Origin: Cotesia glomerata
Taxonomy: Eukaryota > Arthropoda > Insecta > Hymenoptera > Braconidae
Direction: 5' to 3'
Length of the DNA: 64,000 nt
NCBI RefSeq assembly: GCF_020080835.1
Contig: NC_058162.1
Span: 24,769,885-24,833,884, forward strand
Shown: piece after piece, positions 12,898 to 26,822 of the stretch
How positions within the stretch are numbered: the stretch's first letter is position 1
Layout of the letters: every line of letters begins with the position of its first letter
Translations under genes and position numbers: made by a program
The notes under the pieces: model-generated
Database searches by the model: none
What the model was told of the DNA's origin: nothing
Seen by the model: only the letters and a program-made list of their open reading frames with translations

Positions 12898-13794
12898 GGG
12901 GCATTCCATGCGAAATGGGAAAATGACTAAAATTTTTTAATTTCTCTAATTCATTCTAATTCAGTCCTAATTTATTATTAAAAGTTTATATTTTACTAAT
13001 TTGTAAAAAAAATTTTTTTTAATCAATAAGAAAATTGATTTTTCTCTCCTAGTAACTTTTCAGCCGTACTAACTTGTATCCGGATCAAATGTTGTTTTAA
13101 TAGTTTTAACAACAAATTCATTTTATGTTTGTTATTAACTAATATATTTATTATTATAGTTTCAAGAACAAATTTTTTTATGTTCGTTATTAATTAACAC
13201 CTAAGTTTATCAAGATCGTGTTGTCAGCATGCTAAATCCTTTATTTGTGTTTTTCAATTAGTTTTTTTTTTAATTATCCTAAATAATTTATAGTTAAATA
13301 TATAAACAATAATGTTTCTAAGGTTGAAATAATATAAAAGTCTTTTTAATAAACAACTTGATGTAGACATTTTGTACTTGTCCCACCAGTCACAAATGCC
13401 TGTCCCACCAGTCACAATAAAAACAAATTTTTTTAATTGTTTCTACGTAGGTAATCAGTCTAATTCTTCATAATATTGAATGCTTGTAGGATAAATTTTG
13501 TATTGAGCGGGAAGTATTTTTTAAAAGTTTAGTGGTCGAACTGAAATTGGACTTTAAGTATACCTTTGGTAAGAAAGAAGGATTTTTCTTAGTCCCACCA
13601 GTCACACTCAGTCAAATAATAATTACGAGAAACTTAAAAAGTAATGGAGGTTTTTGACAAAGAGATGTTGTTAATTAGTTATTCTTCTATATTATAAGAT
13701 AAATTTGACTATATTATAAGTTTCAGTCACATATTTATATATAATTGATGGAATATCAGAGTCCAATTTTCCACTAGTCACTATGGAATGCCCC
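12898..13794 (+). mobile_element. GGGGCATTCC element, copy 2 (best preserved)
   Basis: 897 bp from GGGGCATTCCATGCG to ACTATGGAATGCCCC. This copy is uninterrupted and serves as the reference for copies 1 and 4. TCCCACCAGTCAC occurs several times. No coding frame, hence non-autonomous. Confidence 0.85.
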
Positions 13795-14435
13795 TATAGT
13801 TGTAAGAACAAATTTTTTTATGTTTGTTATTAATTAACACCTAAGTTTATCAAGATCGTGTTGTCAACATGCTAAATCTTTTATTTGTTTTTTTCAATTA
13901 GTTTTTTTTAATTATCCTAAATAATTTATAGTTAAATATATAAACAATAATGTTTCTAAGGTTGAAATAATATAAAAGTCTTTTTAATAAACAACTTGAT
14001 GTAGACATTTTGTACTTGTCCCACCAGTCACAAATGCCTGTCCCACCAGTCACAATAAAAACAAATTTTTTTAATTGTTTCTACGTAGGTAATCAGTTTA
14101 ATTCTTCATAATATTGAATGTTTGTAGGATAAATTTACTATTGAGAGGGAAGTATTTTTTAAAAGTTTAGTGGTCGAACTGAAATTGGACTTTAAGTATA
14201 CCTTTGGTAAGAGAGAAGGATTTTTCGATGTCTCACCAGTCACACTCAGTCAAATGATAATTACGAGAAACTTAAAAAGTAATCGAGATTTTTGACAAAG
14301 GGATGTTGTTAATTAGTTGCTCTTCCATATAATAAGATAAATTTTACTATAGTATAAATTTCAGTCACATAATTATAGCTTATAATTGATGGAATTCCAG
14401 AGTCAAATGTCCCACCAGTCGCTATGGAATGCCCC
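13795..14435 (+). mobile_element. GGGGCATTCC element, copy 3 (left end missing)
   Basis: Head-to-tail with copy 2. It begins inside the element (at the 'aagaacaaattttttta' segment) and ends TATGGAATGCCCC. Either a tandem partial duplication or a truncated insertion. Confidence 0.8.
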
Positions 14436-15345
14436 TTTTCTCATTATTTCATAATTTACAGCCAATTTTTACGTGAGCAATTTTTTCAAATTTCTGAAGT
14501 GTATATATTAATGCAAAGTAGTGTTACTTTTAAACTCAGAATTTTAGAAAAAAAATTTTGAGATAAAAATTGTATTAAATTCAATTTTGATCAACTTTTG
14601 TTGAAAACTTTTTTTTGTAAACTAAATAGTTTAAAAATTACAGCTATTTTAACAATGAGCTACTTAAAAAAATACAAAATGAAAAATTTGCTTCCGAAAT
14701 AATAAATCTAAAGATAATTTATCGTCGGGAATAATTATTTAGAATGAGGTAACCATTTTTAAAGTAAAAACAAAGTTAATTACTAGTTGTGCAAGCAGCC
14801 CTATTCACGTGAATAAAAAATATGTAGATAGTTATAGATATAGTTTATATATTTATATATTTATATATATAAAGTGAAATTGTTGTAGGAATACATTGTT
14901 GATTAAGCTGGAGTTAAAATAACAAATAAAAACTATAATAGAAATGTAATCCAATAGAAAGTGGCATTAGTTACTCCAATTCTTGGCCGGTCTTGCCTTT
15001 ACTCTGTCTCTGGCGTTTTCATTAGTAATCTTGAGCCACAATGCGCTAGGTCACTCGACCAAGGCTATATACCCTCAGTTCTCAGTTGCATAATAACAAA
15101 ACTGAATTATTAAGTGAATGACTTTCGTTTACAAGCTTTTCGTATCCATTTTTACTCTTTTTATTCATGGAATTCACACCCGCGACCCCCAATTCTAACA
15201 AAGCCTTAAGGCCAAATTCCTAAGCGAGACCTCAACCTTTACCGAAATTTGTTTCATAAATCTCTCAATTGCTCTATTTATCTCTACCTTTGTTTGAAAA
15301 TAGTTTTTGTAATGCTCAAAGTTTCAAAACTATTGTAAAATATTT
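14436..15345. other. Repeat fragment, then unique DNA
   Basis: 14436-14700 is the TTACAGC dispersed module. 14700-15290 is unique, with a GC-richer part at 14970-15080. No gene seen. Confidence 0.3.
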
Positions 15346-17020
15346 AAGCATATACTTTAAGCACATTTACTAAATTTTTGCAATTAATTTTTATTCAAAA
15401 TAATTATATCTTTAAAACTATCAATTTTATAAAATAAAGTTGTTTAAAATTGAATTTCAAACAATTTTTGTTCAAAAATTTTTTTCTAAAATCTCAAATT
15501 CAAAAATTATAACTTACCAAAAAATTATGTATACTTTTCAAAAATTTGGAATTTGCGCTTATTTTTAAAACAGTTGTATTTTTTCAACTATTAAGTTTAG
15601 AAAAAAAGTTTGGGACAAATGTTGTAGGGCATTGAATTCTCTACAATTTTTGTTTAAGAAATAATTCTCTAAAACCTCTAGTTCAAAAATTACAGCTTTC
15701 TCTACAAATATATATACTTTCCAAAAATTTGAAATTTGTGTTTTGATTCAAAAAAATTGTATCTTTAAAACTACTGACTAGAAAAAAAAAACTTTGAAAT
15801 AAAAGTTGTTTAAAATCAAATTTACTACAACTTTTGTTCCAAAAATATTTTTGTAAAATCTTTAGTTCAAAAGTTATAACTTTTTGGACAACTGTGTGAA
15901 AATGTTCAAAAATTAAAAATTTGCGCTTGTATTCAAAATAGTTGAAATTTTTTAACTATCGGCTTTAGAAAAAAAAGTTTCAAAACAAAAGTTGCCTAAA
16001 ATTGAATTCTCTACAATTTTTGTTCCAAAAATTTTTTTTCTAAAACCCCTGGTGACAATTATTAATTTTTTGACTTCTTGTTGAGTGAAATCTACCAAAA
16101 AGTAAAAATTTTTTTTTTTGACACTTGAGATATACTTTCCAAAAATTTTAAATTTGTGTTTGGATTAAAAAAACGTATCTTTAAAATTACTGACTGGAAA
16201 AAAAAATTTTGAAACAAAAATTGTCTCAAATCAAATTCACTACAATTTTTGTTTCAAAAATTTTTCTGTAAAATATTTAGTTCAAAAGTTACGACCTTTT
16301 AGACAACTATACATAAAATTTAAAAATTTGAAATTCACGCTTTTACTAAAAACAGCTCTAGCTTCTAAACTATTGACTTTAGAAATAAAAACTTCCAACA
16401 AAAGTTTTTTTAAATAAAATTTCCTACAACTTTTGTTTCAAAATTTTTTCTCTAAAATCCTTAATTCAAAAGTTACAACGATGATTGAAACTATATACAT
16501 TTTTCAAAAATTTAAAATTCGCGCTTTTTTTAAAAAAAAACAACTATAACTTGTAAAATATTAACTTTAGAAAACAAAATTAACATTAAAAGTTATTTGA
16601 AGCAAAATTCTTTACAACTTTTGTTAATTTAAAAAATTTTTAAAATCGTTAATTAAAAAACTTAAAAATTCTTTTTAAATAAAAATTTAATTAAGAAAAT
16701 TTAAAAAAGTTAAAATTAAAAAAATTAAAAATTCTTTTTAAAATAAAAATTTAATTAAAAAAATTCGAAATTTTTTTTAAATGAAAATTTAATTTAAAAA
16801 AAAGGCCATTCGGCAGCCGAAATGGAAGTAGATTTTTCAAATAAAGAAAATTGATTTTTAATAAAATAATATAATAACACTATTAATGTATAACTTAATT
16901 TATGAATTAAAAACAAAATTCAATAATAAATTTAAAACTATTTAGAACAAATTTTGGAAAAAAATTAACTTTTGAAGAAAAAGTTTCTCAAAGAATTGCA
17001 AAGATTATAAAATTTGAATT
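15346..17020. repeat. Array of degenerate ACAACTTTTGTTC / TTACAGC repeats
   Basis: Eight or more diverged modules, spaced about 180 bp apart on average: 'ttctctacaatttttgtt', 'ttctaaaacctctagttca', 'aaaagttacgacc'. Best cluster of the family on this side of Lac2. No coding capacity. Confidence 0.65.
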
Positions 17021-18905
17021 ATAAATGACCAAATTTTAAATAACTGCTTAGGAACAACAATTTGCAAATCAATCAGATGTTTGAAACCGGATAAAATTTT
17101 AATTGAAGAAAACAATATATAGAACTAATTTGTGACATATTTACTGACGAATTACCTGAAAACATTACACGAAAGACTAATCATTATCGTAATTATTGAA
17201 TTTACATCATGATTAAGCTATGATGTAGACAATAATTCTAAAACGGCTGCAACGGTAAAACTGTTTCATTAAACGAATTCTAAAAGGAGTAATATTGAGG
17301 CTATTACCACTTCTGAGTAATGGAAATTGAAGCTTATTAAAAGAGCTTTACGATGCATTTTACCGAATTTTGATATCTTGTCTCGATCAGTAATTATATC
17401 AAGTTGAAGTAGTAAAAACATCAATTTTTACGATTTTCAAAATTTCAAAATCCTGTCATTTCCAAATTACTCGCCCGATTAAGCTCATCTTCGAACTTAA
17501 CCTTGGTCTTGATCGATAGATAAAGCATGTTGAGTTTGAAAAGAATCGGTTATAAATTGAAAACGCTATCGTGCTGACAAGCAGCGTTATATCGTATAAA
17601 TATATATATATATACATACATATATAAACTTTTGAACTATATACATTTTCTAACTCAGCTCGACAAACTGAGTCAGAAAACGACTAAATTTTTTCAAAGT
17701 TGCGCCATGAGGACGGCTGCAATAGTTAGATTTTTATAAAATCTACTAAAAATTAAAAATTTTTTTTAAAATAAAAATTTTTAAGTTAAAATTAAAAAAA
17801 TTCGAAATCGCGCTTACATTTAAAATAGTTGAAATTTTTGAACTATTAACTTAAGAAAAAAAAGTTTCAAACAAGGTGTCAAAAATTGAATTTTCTACAA
17901 TTTTTGTTTCAAAATTATTCTCTAAAACCGTTAGTTTGTAAATTACAGCCACTTTAACAACTTAATGTGTAACAAAAATTTGTAATTTCTCCACAAATTA
18001 TCAAAAGTATTCCACAATTCGATTAGTTTCATACTCACCCATCAAAACTTGTCAATTAAAACAAAGTCTTTAATCCGACGTTTTAAATGAAATTTAAAAA
18101 TTCCGGATTTATCGTTCAATTAAACGTACTTGGTACCGGTTCGCAGAAATAAGGTTTTTTAAGAAATTCTTTATTATATGGGCTTGAGCAATTAATAATG
18201 TCTTTTTCTCTCTTTGCATAAAAATGTAGCGTAAATTACCGCGGCCTACATTAGAAGAAAAATATTATTCTCGAAAAATTTAATTATCGCGTGTTTCGGT
18301 TAATCGATTAATTAATTTTTTTTACAAATAAATACGTAAGTGTGTTTAATACATTAGTATTTATAATCCTACTTGTTGCATAATTAGAGTAAGTAGTTTT
18401 AGCAACACTTTAGACATTTTAAAAAATGTCTACAGGATTTACCGCATAAAAAAACTTTTTTTACTTATGCAATTTCAATAATTTATTATTATATTTATTT
18501 TGCGTTTTAAATTAAATGTATTACTGCGAATTATAAGAAAATATATTTTAAAAATTTTCTAATTCTTGTGACAATAATTAAAAAAAAAATCTATGCTCAA
18601 GACCTCTATTGAAGTAATTGCAATAGTTAGTTAATTAGTTAATTACCTGTATTTCTTTATTGCAGTAATTAGAAAAATTTTTTTTCTTTAAAAGTTTGCA
18701 ACTCAAGTTTAAATAATTGAAAATTTACAATCCGCAACTTGAAATATCCGTCGTAATAATTTATGCAATGAGTTATAAAAATTTAAATTATGATAATTAC
18801 TTAATTTGTTATATTTTGGGATTATTGAAATGTCTTTGTAGTAGTTTTTGTATTTAAAAAAAAAAACTAACAGTATTTATTGAAAAATTAAAAAATAAAA
18901 TTTTG
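17021..18905. other. Mostly unique AT-rich intergenic DNA
   Basis: 17740-17960 is one more dispersed-repeat module. The rest shows no repeat relationship or gene. A (TA)n-like run lies at 17595-17625. Confidence 0.3.
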
Positions 18906-19162
18906 AATTTTTGGAAACTATATATAATAGGGTGATTCAAAAAAACTTTTTAATTTTTTTTTTCAACTCTTACCCTCTCAAATGTTTCTATTTGATATAA
19001 AAAAAATCCTCTCCAAACACGAGCCCTATAGCTCAACTCTAAGGGGTCGCTTTTTTTATTTTAGTTTCCCATTTAATTAACATGGGAAAAATTCTGTTTT
19101 GTTTTAAATTGAATTTACATATAATTTACGCAATTTTTTACAAAAAACGTTTTGATATTCTT
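18906..19162. other. Left flank of the large palindrome
   Basis: Starts GGGTGATTCAAAAAAAC, which shares its first nine bases with the ends of the MITE at 3462-4387. Not found on the other side of the palindrome. No gene. Confidence 0.3.
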
Positions 19163-20043
19163 AAAGTAGAGTCTTTGAGCTTTACAAAACTCTAAGACAA
19201 AGTATGATTATCTCTACAAAAAGACTAGTTACAGCCATTTAAAAATGACTAAATTTCGAAATTTAAAGAAATAGTTGGCAATTGGGTCATTCCATGTCAG
19301 ATCGACAAATAGTTGGAATCGATCTCTTTCGATTTGGACAAATTTTTATCAGAAGTTTTCGTTTATCATAAAACGAAGTTCTGCCAAAGGAAAAACAATA
19401 AAAAATTTTTTTTCAAAAGATATGCAAATTCAAAATTTCGCAATTTTTTCAGTTTTTCAATTTTGTTTTTGTAATATCTTGAACGCTATTGTAGATATAG
19501 AAATGACCTTTTTTGGTTAAAAGGGGACACTTAGGGTTATTGAAAAAAAAATATTTTTAAAACAAATTTTCAAAAATGCCAAATTTGTCAAATTTTGAAT
19601 TTTTGAAAATTGTTAAAAATTCAAAATTTGACAAATATTGCATTTTTGAAAATTTTTTTTCAATAACCTTAAGTGTCCTCTTTTAAACAAAAAAAAAGGT
19701 TATTTCTATATCTACAATAGCGTTCGAGATATTACAAAAACAAAATTGAAAAACTGAAAAAATTGCGAAATTTTGAATTTGCATATCTTTTGAAAAAAAA
19801 TTTTTTATTGTTTTTCCTTTGGCAGAACTTCGTTTTATGATAAACGAAAACTTTTGATAAAAATTTGTCAGAATCGAAAGAGATCGATTCCAACTATTTG
19901 TCGATCTGACATGGAATGACCCAATTGCCAACTATTAGTTTAAATTTCGAAATTTAGTCATTTTTAAATGGCTGTAACTAGTCTTTTTGTAGAGATAATC
20001 ATACTTTGTCTTAGAGTTTTGTAAAGCTCAAAGACTCTACTTT
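19163..20043. repeat. Large near-perfect inverted repeat, 881 bp, centre about 19603
   Basis: The left arm begins AAAGTAGAGTCTTTGAGC and the right arm ends in its reverse complement. Each arm is about 440 bp with few differences and almost no spacer. Mirror open frames at 19275-19520 (+) and 19683-19931 (-) encode nearly the same 80 residues, which shows the symmetry rather than a gene. Within the arms GGGTCATTCCATGTCAGATC forms inner inverted ends at about 19284 and 19922. Confidence 0.85.
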
Positions 20044-20228
20044 CCTATCTTTCCTATCGTTCCTATCTTTCCTATATAACTTTTGAACAAAAAGTTTGAG
20101 AAAAAAACTTTTTTAATTAAAATTTGTAGAGAATCTTATTTTTGATAAATTTTATTTCAAACTTTTTTTCTAAAGTCAATAGTTTACAAGTGACCGCCAT
20201 TTTTTATGTAAGTGTGAATTTCAAATTT

Positions 20229-20636
20229 TGGAAAAGTACACTAAGAAAAAAAAAATTTTTGTCCAGAAAAAAATTTCTTGGCTCAAAAATCGTTTAAAAT
20301 CATGATAATAAATGTTGGCATTTATTTTGATAGATTAACAAACGAATAAGTTCACTTGAATTAAACGAAAAATACTTCGATTAATTCGATCAATTCTTGA
20401 GACAAGAAAATGTATCGACTCTTATAATTTAGATGAAAAATATGAAAATATATCATGTAAGCAAACTATTCGTAACGTGATTGGTCAAATATATTATAAG
20501 TATGAAAATATAGATAATTCTATACTAATATTCACACGCGCGCTTGCGCGCGCAACGTATACTAGTTCTTGAAAATTATCAAGAATATATATTCTTGTAA
20601 CAAGAAAATTTTTTCAAGAGTAGTACTTTTTTGTCA
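20229..20636 (+). mobile_element. CACTAAG/CACTGAG-ended small element with nested CG-palindrome MITE
   Basis: Matches the element at 31617-31907 ('gtccagaaaaaaatttctt', 'catgataataaatgttggc', 'tacttcgattaattcgat'), with CACTAAGAAAA at the left and TTTTTTGTCAG at the right. The extra piece at about 20410-20575 holds CGCGCGCTTGCGCGCGC and matches MITEs at 39.6-39.9 kb. Confidence 0.65.
20462..20578 (-). mobile_element. CG-palindrome MITE, copy 1
   Basis: From CGTAACGTGATTGGTCAAATA to CGCGCGCTTGCGCGCGCAA. The order of motifs (ATTGGTC, ATAAG.ATGAAAATATA, CG palindrome, CTAG) is the reverse complement of the copy at about 39745-39895. Confidence 0.6.
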
Positions 20637-22021
20637 GCGCACATATTAATGTTCGGCGAGCTGCAATTTTTGAATTTCAAGTCTTAGAAAAAAAATTTCG
20701 AACAAAATCTGTCGAAAATTTGCTCCTCTATAACTTTTGTTCCTAAATATTTTTTCTAAAAGTGATAGTTTAAAAGTTGCGACTATTTTCAGAGAGCGCG
20801 AATTTCAAATTTTTGAAAAGCATGTATAGTTGTTTAAAGAGCATTAAATTTTGAACAAAAAGTTTTGGAAAAAAACTTCTTGAATAAAAATTGTAGAGAA
20901 TATTATTTTGGATAAATTTTATCCCAAACTTTTTTTTTAAAGTCAATAGTTAACAAATTACAGTCACTTTAAAGTAAGTGAAATCTATTTTTGAACGGCG
21001 GGAAATTCAATTTTTAACAATGTATACTTATAGTAACCAAATAATGCCAATTTTTCATTTTAATTTCTCAAATTCTATCTCAATTTTCTCCTGTAGAACC
21101 TGTTAGATTCCCTTACAATCAATCGAAAAGAAAATCGTGACATTGCATGTAGGATAATTTACATGAATGGTAAGTCATAGAAAGAAAAAGTGAAAAAAAA
21201 AATGAAATTTTCGATCTAGCATAAAAGAACGGAACAGAGAAAGAGCATTAGCATTACATTGGTATTCCGGGTACGTAACAGTCAGGAAAGAGAAGCGAGT
21301 AATATTATCGATTCAATCAACAGATCCGATTTATCTGATGATTGAAAATCGGAATAGCCGTTCCATGATTATATCGGTTTAAAAAAATAATAAAAGAGTC
21401 ACGTCGCCGTCGAACTTGGATCGTGCCCATATAATGTTTGCGTTTCCCGATTAAATCGAAAATATATCTAATGCAAACGCTCTGTTTATAATTTTAATTC
21501 ATTTTCTGCTTGTGGAGATATCCATCATCAATCATCCATCATATTGCGATTGAGATCGATTATTCATACCGATTTCTCGCTGTTGGTATTTCAACCGGAA
21601 AATAGTGAAGTGCGGTCCACCTACGGAAAATTTATCTAAGAACTTCCGTACAAGTAGACGTTAAATAAACCGCTAATTTATCATTTGTAAGTCCTTTTAA
21701 TATACATTTTAATATCAACAAACAAATTTAATGTTAATGGGATTATTATGGATTATAGTACTCACTCAAGTCCGTGTTTGGGATATAATATCTAATCTAA
21801 TCGATTTAGACGCCTAAGGCTCTTGCATCACGTGCCGGTCTCCAATCAAATCAAAGCTAGGAAAATAAATACAAATCACCAAATAAATATAACAAGCCTT
21901 TACTTTAAATTGCTGAATTTCTTAATATTGTCTTTTAGCTGGCCTCATATATTTGTAAGTTAGAAATAATTGACAACTTGCGCAAATTTTTTTTTTTTTT
22001 AAGGGAATTTAATAGATTTTT
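20637..22021. other. Repeat modules (to about 21060), then unique DNA
   Basis: 20040-20228 and 20650-21060 are dispersed TTACAG-type modules. 21060-22020 is unique and less AT-rich (best at 21200-21640). No gene recognised. Confidence 0.3.
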
Positions 22022-24210
22022 TGGTAGTAAGGTAAAAGCCTTAATTATTAACAGGGGTATAAATATTGACACCCTAAATTATTTTTAAATACATTGAATC
22101 ATCTGTAATAATAATAACTATCATATAAATTTTTATTAAATTCTAATTAATTAAAAAATTGAAAAAAATTACTCAGTTCAAAATATTAAGTATTAATTAT
22201 TAAAAAAAAAAAATAAAGTTACCACCAGTTCATCAAACCAGCTTACGAACGTTTATTTTCTTAACAACTTTGATTAGAAAAGCATTTTTTTTAAATGCCG
22301 AGTTTCAATTAATTTCTTCATCTAATAATATGATTTTTTTTTTTTTTTTAATTAACAATACATGAAAAATTTATAAAATTGAATAATCGAAATTAATTGT
22401 ATGCTTTATAATATTTAAATAATGGGTGTCAATAACTAGTTGATAATTTTTAAGTTGAATCTCATATTGACAGTCATTCGACAGTGCTATCACGCCTTTT
22501 TTTGACTTTAACTTAAAAAATTAACTGTAAGAGTTTGAACTCTTCTGATTCAATAAATTATTTTTAAATAAATTTTTATATTTTTAAAAGTAATCAATCA
22601 TCTATGGAAATTATTATTAATAAACTTTAATAAAATTGATTACTTAATAAGGTCAAAGCCCCAATTATTGACAGGGATTTAAATATTGACACCCTAAATT
22701 ATTTTTATATATATTCAATCATCTGTAATAAGAATAGCTACCATATAAATTTTTATTAAATTCTAATTAATTAAAAAATTGAAAAAAATTACTGTCAGTT
22801 CAAAATATTAAATATTAATTATTAAAAAAAAAATAAAGTTACCACCAGTTCATCAAACCAGCTTACGAACATTTATTTTCTTAACAACTTTGATTAGAAA
22901 AGCATTTTTTTTAAATGCCGAGTTTAAATTAATTTCTTCATCTAATGATATGATTTTTTTTTTTTTAATTAACAATACATGCAAAATTTATAAAATTGAA
23001 TAATCGAAATTAATTCTATGCTTTATAATATTTAAACAATGGGTGTCAATAACTAGTTGATAATTTTTAAGTTGAATCTCATATTGACAGTCATTCGACA
23101 GTGCTATCACGCCTTTTTTTGACTTTAACTTAAAAAATTAACTGTAAGAGTTTGAACTCTTCTGATTCAATAAATTATTTTTAAATAAATTTTTATATTT
23201 TTAAAAGTAATCAATCATTTATGGAAATTATTATTAATAAACTTTAATAAAATTGATTACTTAATAAGGTCAAAGCCCCAATTATTGACAGGGATTTAAA
23301 TATTGACACCCTAAATTATTTTTATATATATTCAATCATCTGTAATAAGAATAGCTACCATATAAATTTTTATTAAATTCTAATTAATTAAAAAATTGAA
23401 AAAAATTACTGTCAGTTAAAAATATTAAATATTAATTATTAAAAAAAAAATAAAGTTACCACCAGTTCATCAAACCAGCTTACGAACGTTTATTTTCTTA
23501 ACAACTTTGATTAGAAAAGCATTTTTTTTAAATGCCGAGTTTAAATTAATTTCTTCATCTAATGATATGATTTTTTTTTTTTTAATTAACAATACATGCA
23601 AAATTTATAAAATTGAATAATCGAAATTAATTCTATGCTTTATAATATTTAAACAATGGGTGTCAATAACTAGTTGATAATTTTTAAGTTGAATCTCATA
23701 TTGACAGCCGTTCGACAGCGCTATGACGCCTTTTTTTTGACTTTAACTTAAAAAATTAACTGTAAGAGTTTGAACTCTTCTGATTCAATAAATCATTTTT
23801 AAATAAATTTTTATATTTTTAAAAGTAATCAATCATTTATGGAAATTATTATTAATAAACTTTAATAAAATTGATTACTTAATAATAAGTTTGGATAAAT
23901 AAGAATAAGCAGATGATTCTAGGCATGCTTAGTATAAGTGTCAATAATTGGGGTGAAAGTATGTCAATAATTAGATCAATCAGTTTTTTAACCTGCCAAT
24001 AATTGGTGTATCCAGATAATCTTTTTAATTATTTAAAATTAATTAGTAAATATCAGTGATTATCATTTAAAAAAAAAAATTAATCAGCAAAAACATTACT
24101 TGAGACATTACCACAAACAAAATTCAACAATATTGATATTTGATTGCTTAAAAAAAATCAAATCATAACTTTGTCTCTAATAGTATCAATAATTGGGGCT
24201 TTTATCTTAT
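22022..24210 (+). mobile_element. TGTCAATAATTGGGG element with internal tandem duplication
   Basis: Ends are AAGGTAAAAGCC and GGGGCTTTTATCTTA, inverted repeats. The left 615-bp part (from AAGGT..AAAGCC to AATTGATTACTTAATAA) is repeated three times, nearly identical, before the unique right part. The one-unit form is at 56765-57717. No coding frame. Confidence 0.8.
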
Positions 24211-24826
24211 ATGAAAAATTTATAAAATTGAATAATCGAAATTAATTGTATGCTTTATAATATTTAAATAATGGGTGTCAATAACTAGTTAATAATTTTT
24301 AAGTTGAATCTCATATTGACAGACATTCGACAGCGCTATAACGCCTTTTCTTTACTTCAAGCTAAAAAATTAACTGTAAGAGTTTGTACTTTTCTGATTC
24401 AATAAATTATTTTTAAATAAACTTTTATATTTTTAAAAGTAATCAATCATTTATGGAAATTATTATTAATAAACTTTAATAAAATTGATTACTTAATAAT
24501 AAGTTTGAATAAATAAGAATAAGCAGATGATTCTAGGCATTCTTAGTATAGGTGTCAATAATTGGGGTGAAGATATGTCAATAATTAGATTAATCAGTTT
24601 TTTAACCTGCCAATAATTGGTGTATCCGGATAATCTATTTAATTATTTAAAATTAATTAGTAAATATCAGTGATTATCATTTTAAAAAAAGAAATTGATT
24701 AGTAAAAACATTACTTGAGACATTACCACAAACAAAATTCAACGATATTGATACTTGATTGCTTAAAAAAAAATCAAATCATAACTTTGTCTCTTATAGT
24801 GTCAATAATAGGGGCTTTTACTTTAT
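24211..24826 (+). mobile_element. TGTCAATAATTGGGG element, left-truncated copy
   Basis: Begins at 'atgaaaaatttataaaattg', inside the element, and ends GTGTCAATAATAGGGGCTTTTACTTTA. It follows directly on the array at 22022-24210. Confidence 0.75.
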
Positions 24827-25924
24827 TTATGTTTATTAAAATGGATGTAACTTTGAAACTAAGGGTTTTTGAGGAAAAATTTTAATACAAAAGTTGTAAA
24901 GAATTTTATTTTGAACAACTTTTGTTTAAAAGTTTTTTTTCTTCAGTCAATATTTTGGAAGCTAGAGCTATTTTTAATAGAAGCGCGAATTTCAAATTTT
25001 TGGAAAGTGTATATGATTGCATGAATCGTTGCAACTTTTGAACTAAGGATTCTACAGAAAAGTTTTTCACACAAAAGTTATAGGAAATTTTATTTTGAAC
25101 AGGTTTTTTTTTTTTCTAAAGTCAGTAGTTTGGAAGATACAGCCATTTTTTATGTAAGCGCAGTAACTAAATTTTTGAAAAGCGAATGTAGTTGTATGAA
25201 GGGTGTTAACCCTGAAGTTATGAACCAGAAGTTATAGAAATAAATGTATATAACTACGGAAAAATGCATAATAGAAATGGAAATAGTAATTTATTTTATT
25301 GTCGGAAAAAAATTGAAAAGCAAATAACCTGCCGGTGAGTAATTGTAATTTGATTTCTAAAATTTATCTTCTTAAAATTTTCTTACCTAGAAATCTAATG
25401 GGTTATGCGTGAGACAGTAACGTAAATAAGCATAAGAAATTCTAATGTCAGGCACAAACATACATAAACATTTGAATGGTATGCGTCCAGAGCGAGCGTC
25501 CACATTTACATTCTTACAAGTTGTAATTGTTTTGCGGAGAAAGTTAGTTTAGTTTACTTTTTTCACTTTTAAACTATTTTTCCATCTACATTCCCCAGCC
25601 CAATATTCAAATTTCCTTTCAACAATTTCCTCACATCGCGTGTATCATTCTTTTTATTTTTATAATTGCCTGCTACCATAATCATAGATAAATTCTACCA
25701 TCAGTTTCAGTTATCACTTATCATTATGAGTAATCACTATCATTTGAAGCTTTGTTCTTTATTATCAAACATCTATTTTATTAAACACCAAAATTAATAT
25801 ATCTTGCAAAATATCAAATTTACCAAAAATATTATACTAACAAAAATTATTTATAATTAAATTTTCTACATTTTTTGTCCTGAAATTTTTTCTCTAAAAC
25901 CTATAGTTCAAAACTTATATCTAA
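24827..25924. other. Repeat modules (to about 25240), then unique DNA
   Basis: Inverted dispersed modules ('acaacttttgtttaaaag', 'agctagagctattttta') to about 25240; unique AT-rich DNA after that. No gene. Confidence 0.3.
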
Positions 25925-26822
25925 GGAAAAAGGCCCAATTATTGACACTATTAGAGACAAAGTTATGATTTGATTTTGTTTTAAGCAATCAAATATCTAT
26001 ATCGTTGAATTTTGTTTATGGTAATGTCTCAAGTAATGTTTTTACTAATCAATTTCTTTTTTTAAAATGATAATCACTGATATTTACTAATTAATTTTAA
26101 ATAATTAAATAGATTATCCGGATACACCAATTATTGGCAGGTTAAAAAAGTGATTAATCTAATTATTGACAGACCTTCACCCCAATTATTGACACCTATA
26201 CTAAGAATGCCTAGAATCATCTGCTTATTCTTATTTATCCAAACTTAGTATTAAGTAATCAATTTTATTAAAGTTTATTAATAATAATTTCCATAAATGA
26301 TTAATTACTTTTAAAAATATAAAAATGTATTTTCAAATAATTTATTGAATCAGAAGAGTTCAAACTCTTACAGTTAATTTTTTAAGTTAAAGTCAAAAAA
26401 AGGCGTCTTAGCGCTGTCGAATGGCTGTCAATATGAGATTCAACTTAAAAATTATCAGCTAGTTATTGACACCCATTATTTAAATATTATAAAGCATACA
26501 ATTAATTTCGATTATTCAATTCTATAAATTTTTCATATATTGTTAATTGAAAAAAAAAAAAGATGATATTCCCGAGAAAAAATATTTATATATAATTATA
26601 TATATTTATATATAAATTGGTTATATATGATTATATATGAAAAATGGCCAAATATAATCATATCTAATTATATATAACAATATTTAATTATATATTTATT
26701 ACATCTAATTAATTATTGGGTTAATTTTACGGATAGAATATTTAATATGGTCCTACGCAATTCTGTGTAACCAATTAAAATGCAAAAAAAAGTATCTAGA
26801 TATAATTTTAAAGCTATAACAC

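Noticed and set aside
19275..19520. Open frame of 81 codons that has a twin on the other strand at 19683-19931
   Set aside because: The twins are mirror arms of one palindrome; the translation is low in complexity and starts at a non-ATG codon.
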